Below are positions 61,301 to 64,000 of a stretch of DNA of 64,000 nucleotides, piece by piece. Both the position numbers and the translations under genes were made by a program. Below the pieces are notes generated by a model that did no database searches, was not told where the DNA came from, and worked only from the letters and a program-made list of their open reading frames with translations. The number at the start of each line of letters is the position of its first letter. The stretch's first letter is position 1. This stretch comes from Gastracanthus pulcherrimus (Eukaryota > Arthropoda > Insecta > Hymenoptera > Pteromalidae), in the NCBI GenBank assembly GCA_949152435.1, contig OX424574.1, positions 20,223,693 through 20,287,692 of the forward strand, read 5' to 3'.

Positions 61301-62277
61301 TTTAAGGAGATGTGAAAGTAAACTAATAATCTCTACCTTAACGGCATGACATTTATATTTTTTTCTCTGCAATAAATAAATATTTTTAAAACAATGCCAT
61401 CCCCTTCGCATTCTTATCAGAAACCGTCAGTTAAATTTTCAAAAACTTTCATTATTAACTCCCGGAGAAAAATGTGTTTGAAAATATACAACTATAGTTA
61501 AATTTTCTCCGGGAGTTAATAATGAAAGTTTTTGAAGATGTAATTGAAGGTTCCTGTTAAGAATACATATGGGATAGTATGGCGTTTTTTTAGAAATATT
61601 TATTTATTGCTGAGAAAAAAGATATAAATGTGATGCCGGTAAGGTAGGGATTTTTTAGTTTACTTTCACATCTCCTTAAAGTGTTGAAAATATAAACTTT
61701 GAAATTAAATTTCCTTTTAAAACAGCTGACAAGCTATACTAATCAGCTTAAAAACGCAATAACAAACCCTCTCCTGCACTCACCAATGCGACCCCGTCTC
61801 GTCGATCGTCGGGTTATTCAGCGCGCTCTCCAGCAGCGCGTTCTTCGTGCTCTTCGTGTACTGCACCATGATCCCATCGGCGTTGTCCCCCGTGTCGACG
61901 TGACTCGCCGAGGAGAGTGAGAACGAGTGGGCGGAGCCGTCGGCAGCCGCGGCGTTCAACGGATCGTCGCCGGCGTTGCACGTCTCGTCGATGTCGCTCT
62001 CGGCCCTGGAGGACGGAAAACTGCTGCGCTCCGTGGACACCGCGGTCAGTCTGTCCTGCAGCTCCTCGGACCCGACCGACTCGAATTTCACTGCCTCGCA
62101 GTAGTGCACGTTGATCTGCTGCTGCTGCTGTTGTTGTTTTTGGGAGTGGACTTCGGCCGCAGCGGAGGTCATGGATGTCACGTAGTTGATGTCCAGTTGG
62201 CTGAGGTGGCCGCCCACCGTGAGGTTCTCCACGGTTATGTCGGCGTCGAGGTGCATGGCTATCTCTTGGTTGGACAC
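55395..62277 (-). CDS. C2H2 zinc-finger protein, 3' four exons (about 580 residues)
   Basis: A host-type gene whose exons I joined by phase: 61,784-62,277, 59,491-59,806, 58,055-58,525 and 55,395-55,856. Donors are GTGAGT, GTATTG and GTATGT. Acceptors are TTTCAG, TCCCAG and CCCCAG, and TCACAG before the first exon shown. Two fingers are split by introns yet rejoin with perfect C-x2-C-x12-H spacing. Exon one is acidic and glutamine-rich (QKQQQQQQQ, ADITVENLTVGGHLSQLDIN). About twelve fingers follow with TGEKP-type linkers (HTGEKPFQC, HTGERPYRC), then a Lys/Glu-rich tail. It probably binds DNA as a transcription factor. Exon one opens at a splice acceptor (GTG, not ATG), so the N-terminus lies in an upstream exon, possibly beyond the window. 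The GC-rich exons give long antisense shadow frames. Specific orthologue not identified. Confidence 0.94.
55924..57002. mobile_element. TA-flanked inverted-repeat element in the last zinc-finger intron
   Basis: Ends are inverted copies: CCGTCACGGACCCAGTTCCT on the left and, inverted, CCGTCAAAGACCCAGTTCCT on the right, flanked by TA (55,922-23 and 57,003-04). Inside, (A/C)ATTCCTGATCA or its inverse recurs at about 55,955, 56,365, 56,740 and 56,789. No coding frame. It looks like a non-autonomous Tc1/mariner-type element, and it sits only 66 bp from the exon acceptor. Confidence 0.78.
57598..57858. mobile_element. MITE-like inverted repeat in zinc-finger intron
   Basis: CGACGCTATTTGCAAAGACT with TAGCACATATCA at the left is inverted at the right (TGAAATGTGCTAGACTTCGT, AAGGAGCGTCG). 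Internal copies of the same TAGCAC(A/T)TTTCAGATT phrase suggest nested duplication. Confidence 0.6.
59016..59100. repeat. (AAAAT)n microsatellite
   Basis: About 16 copies of a 5-bp AAAAT unit with one C variant, within an intron. Confidence 0.95.
59880..60165 (-). mobile_element. tRNA-derived SINE
   Basis: On the minus strand the 5' end reads like a tRNA: GTAGCTCAACGGGTAAGACG (A box, about 60,155) and GGGTTCGAATCCC (B box, 60,099-60,111), spaced as in a tRNA. No acceptor stem can form with the upstream bases. A 200-bp unrelated body follows and ends in a conserved GCGATCCAG / TTTGTCGTCACAGAC tail and an AT-rich terminus. The tail recurs in the copy at 62,781-62,878. Lies in the first zinc-finger intron shown. 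Confidence 0.78.
61306..61675. mobile_element. Foldback MITE flanked by TTAA
   Basis: A near-perfect inverted repeat over its whole 370 bp: GGAGATGTGAAAGTAAACTA at the left is inverted at the right, and arms meet around ACTCCCGGAGAAAA / TTTTCTCCGGGAGT (61,459-61,515). Direct TTAA at 61,302-61,305 and 61,676-61,679. Likely a piggyBac-type MITE. Confidence 0.88.
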
Positions 62278-62780
62278 CTGTGAGGGGGATTCAGGGAGTA
62301 AGGAGAGTTTAGTGGTTTCATGTCGTGCGCTCTGATTTTGAAGTGGTTTATTGATGCTCGTCGTGTGGATTAAAAGGCGATTTATTTATTCATTATCAAT
62401 AGATAAATTAAGAGGTTTTCAGTTTCAGTACCACCGTAAGTTAAAATTGGATTAGCACAGATCAAATGTGTACGATTATCGCTGTAAGAAATAATATTAC
62501 ATTATTAGTACAAAAGTCTTTCGTAATACTTTAAACAGTAAATATATTCATGGTTACCTTTTGCAAGAGCATCCTTGAACTGTCCAAGTTATGCTAACAG
62601 GTTCAAAATACCACAATGCAAATTAGTAGAGTCCTCAAATTTCATATGAATCTAGTTACTGGTATATTGGACTGGTGAAATATACTGGTGAAATCGCGTT
62701 CCCTGGAAAAAAATTACAAAAGAGGAACAGCGTGAATAAATGTTGACTGAAAGAATTGATCATCGCATAGAGCTGTAAGT

Positions 62781-62878
62781 TATTCCCTCAGCGATCCAGC
62801 AAGCCGCAGGCTTTAGCTGGAGCGGCCAGGTTTGTCGTCACAGACAGTATGCGAGCAAGGATAAGCCATCATCGAGAA
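62781..62878 (-). mobile_element. 5'-truncated SINE copy
   Basis: About 98 bp closely matching the 3' part of the SINE at 59,880-60,165 (TATTCCCTCAGCGATCCAGC, then GCGGCCAGGTTTGTCGTCAC). The tRNA-like head is missing. Confidence 0.85.
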
Positions 62879-62879
62879 T

Positions 62880-64000
62880 TCTATTTAAAGATATTTCCAG
62901 AAGACAATCATTGTATTTGTTTTAGAAAATAGGTATATTCTGCAAATATTTTATTTCAAAATTTGACTTTTGTTTAGTGGCCTGTAAGATTTTTGTTGAC
63001 TGGATTTAGATTGAACAATCAGCTCAAAGCCTTCGTACACTAATGCAAAAATTCATTTTTGCAGACAACTTATTGAAAAGCCTACAAATCTCAACCAAAC
63101 TGTATAAAACTTTTTTTTAATAAAATTTTATCAATGATTTATTAGAAGTAATTATTAAAAATTTTAATTTTGACTTTATTGTAATGAATTTTTAATTTAC
63201 TATAGTTCATTTTATGCTTCACCTATTCTAATAAAACTTTTCTCAAAATACATCTTTTTGAATTCCCAACACTTTGGTTCTTCAAGCAAAATTTCTGCAA
63301 AATATTCTAATATTTTTTCTTTACAAATATGTCGATTTGAAATTGTGCACCCCCAGAACCCAGGCTTACAATGAAGGTTAAACGAATTTGTTAGTTGATC
63401 ACAGTTATTCAAGATTTTTGTCATGACAAATCTTTGATCAACAATTATCCCAATTCGACTAGCCATCGCGTTAAGCCTGGGCCAGCATTTGGAGCCCAGG
63501 CTTGGAATGGAGGAAAGACGAATTTTGTATGTTGATCACGATTTTTGTATATATTGATGAATCTTTTATCAAAAACTATCCAAATTCGTCTCTCCATCAT
63601 TTCAAGCCTGGGTCGGCACTTGGAGCCCAGGCTTAAATGGAGGAAGGACAAAATAGACTTTATATACTTAATCTTGATTTTCATTTTAACTAGTTTATAA
63701 TTGTTTGAATATACTCTTTTAAATCTGGATAAGTAAAAATCACTTAGAATAAATTCACTATGAATAAGTTCAGATTTGCTCACTTATTTAATAAATTGAA
63801 AAGTTTTTTAAAAATTGGGTTATAGGACGTCTTAGGAATTTAAAAAACTGTATTTTACAAAAGTTACATTGGAATTGGTGAGGAATAAAGATTGCTATAT
63901 AAATTAAATATAAAAGATTTCGTTTGTTCACTATTAATTTATAATTAAAAAGAATGCAAATTTTTTTTAGAAATTTTTGAGGGATCATTTAAAAATTTGA
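62880..64000. other. AT-rich sequence upstream of the first zinc-finger exon seen
   Basis: Apart from the hairpin repeat no exon or RNA gene is visible. It is probably intron, since the exon at 62,277 begins with a splice acceptor. Confidence 0.5.
63340..63650. repeat. 131-137 bp tandem repeat with GC hairpin
   Basis: CCCAGGCTT recurs near 63,359, 63,495 and 63,625. Two units contain AAGCCTGGG...GAGCCCAGGCTT, a 9-bp stem around a 12-14 nt loop (TCGGCACTTGGA type). Frames across it are not supported as genes. Confidence 0.8.

Overview
The window looks like a repeat-dominated stretch of an arthropod genome, probably an insect; Hymenoptera is a guess. The reasons are short GT-AG introns (74-93 bp in one gene), very AT-rich non-coding DNA, and dense Gypsy, BEL/Pao, LINE, piggyBac and Polinton-type remnants. 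There is no prokaryotic gene organisation. Almost every coding block reads on the minus strand. Many ORF starts are arbitrary because the blocks are exons or broken elements.

1-11.4 kb is nested transposon debris: a decayed protein-primed type B DNA polymerase exonuclease fragment (1-785), a LINE endonuclease (1.5-3.2 kb), a piggyBac transposase (4.1-5.7 kb), a Gypsy RT/RNase H fragment (6.0-6.9 kb), an LTR remnant with a tRNA-Pro-type primer site (6.8-7.6 kb), and a second rearranged Gypsy element with Gag-Pro, an RNase H tail and an Env scrap (7.7-10.6 kb). A CT-rich minisatellite follows (11.8-12.6 kb), then a cryptic five-exon small gene (12,776-13,530) and the catalytic half of another type B polymerase (13.8-15.7 kb).

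16,033-28,847 is a complete LTR retroelement with matching LTRs, a 4-bp AGAA target duplication, a primer site and a polypurine tract. Read on the minus strand it carries two small ORFs upstream of gag, a Gag with seven zinc knuckles, one complete plus one partial retropepsin, no reverse transcriptase, an integrase with one stop, and an Env that resembles glycoproteins of negative-strand RNA viruses and is broken by a stop and a frameshift. It appears to be a recent but non-autonomous copy.

29,715-38,294 is a DNA transposon with about 1.4-1.7 kb terminal inverted repeats built from 140-165 bp sub-repeats. It holds a spliced transposase-like gene of at least four exons, whose largest intron contains a telomere-like CCCTAAACCCCAAAA minisatellite that switches strand. 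Next come an LTR fragment (38.6 kb), an RT-less BEL/Pao element (39.8-42.7 kb), a chimeric piggyBac/Gypsy tandem duplication (42.7-44.0 kb), a 358-bp satellite whose monomers contain a palindrome (44.5-45.8 kb), weaker repeats (to 46.7 kb) and a solo LTR (48.9-50.0 kb).

50-55.4 kb has no recognisable gene. 55,395-62,277 is the only clear host gene: the 3' four exons of a C2H2 zinc-finger protein with about twelve fingers. Its introns carry a TA-flanked inverted-repeat element, two MITE-like palindromes (one flanked by TTAA) and a tRNA-derived SINE. The window ends in the upstream intron, with a truncated SINE copy and a hairpin-bearing tandem repeat.
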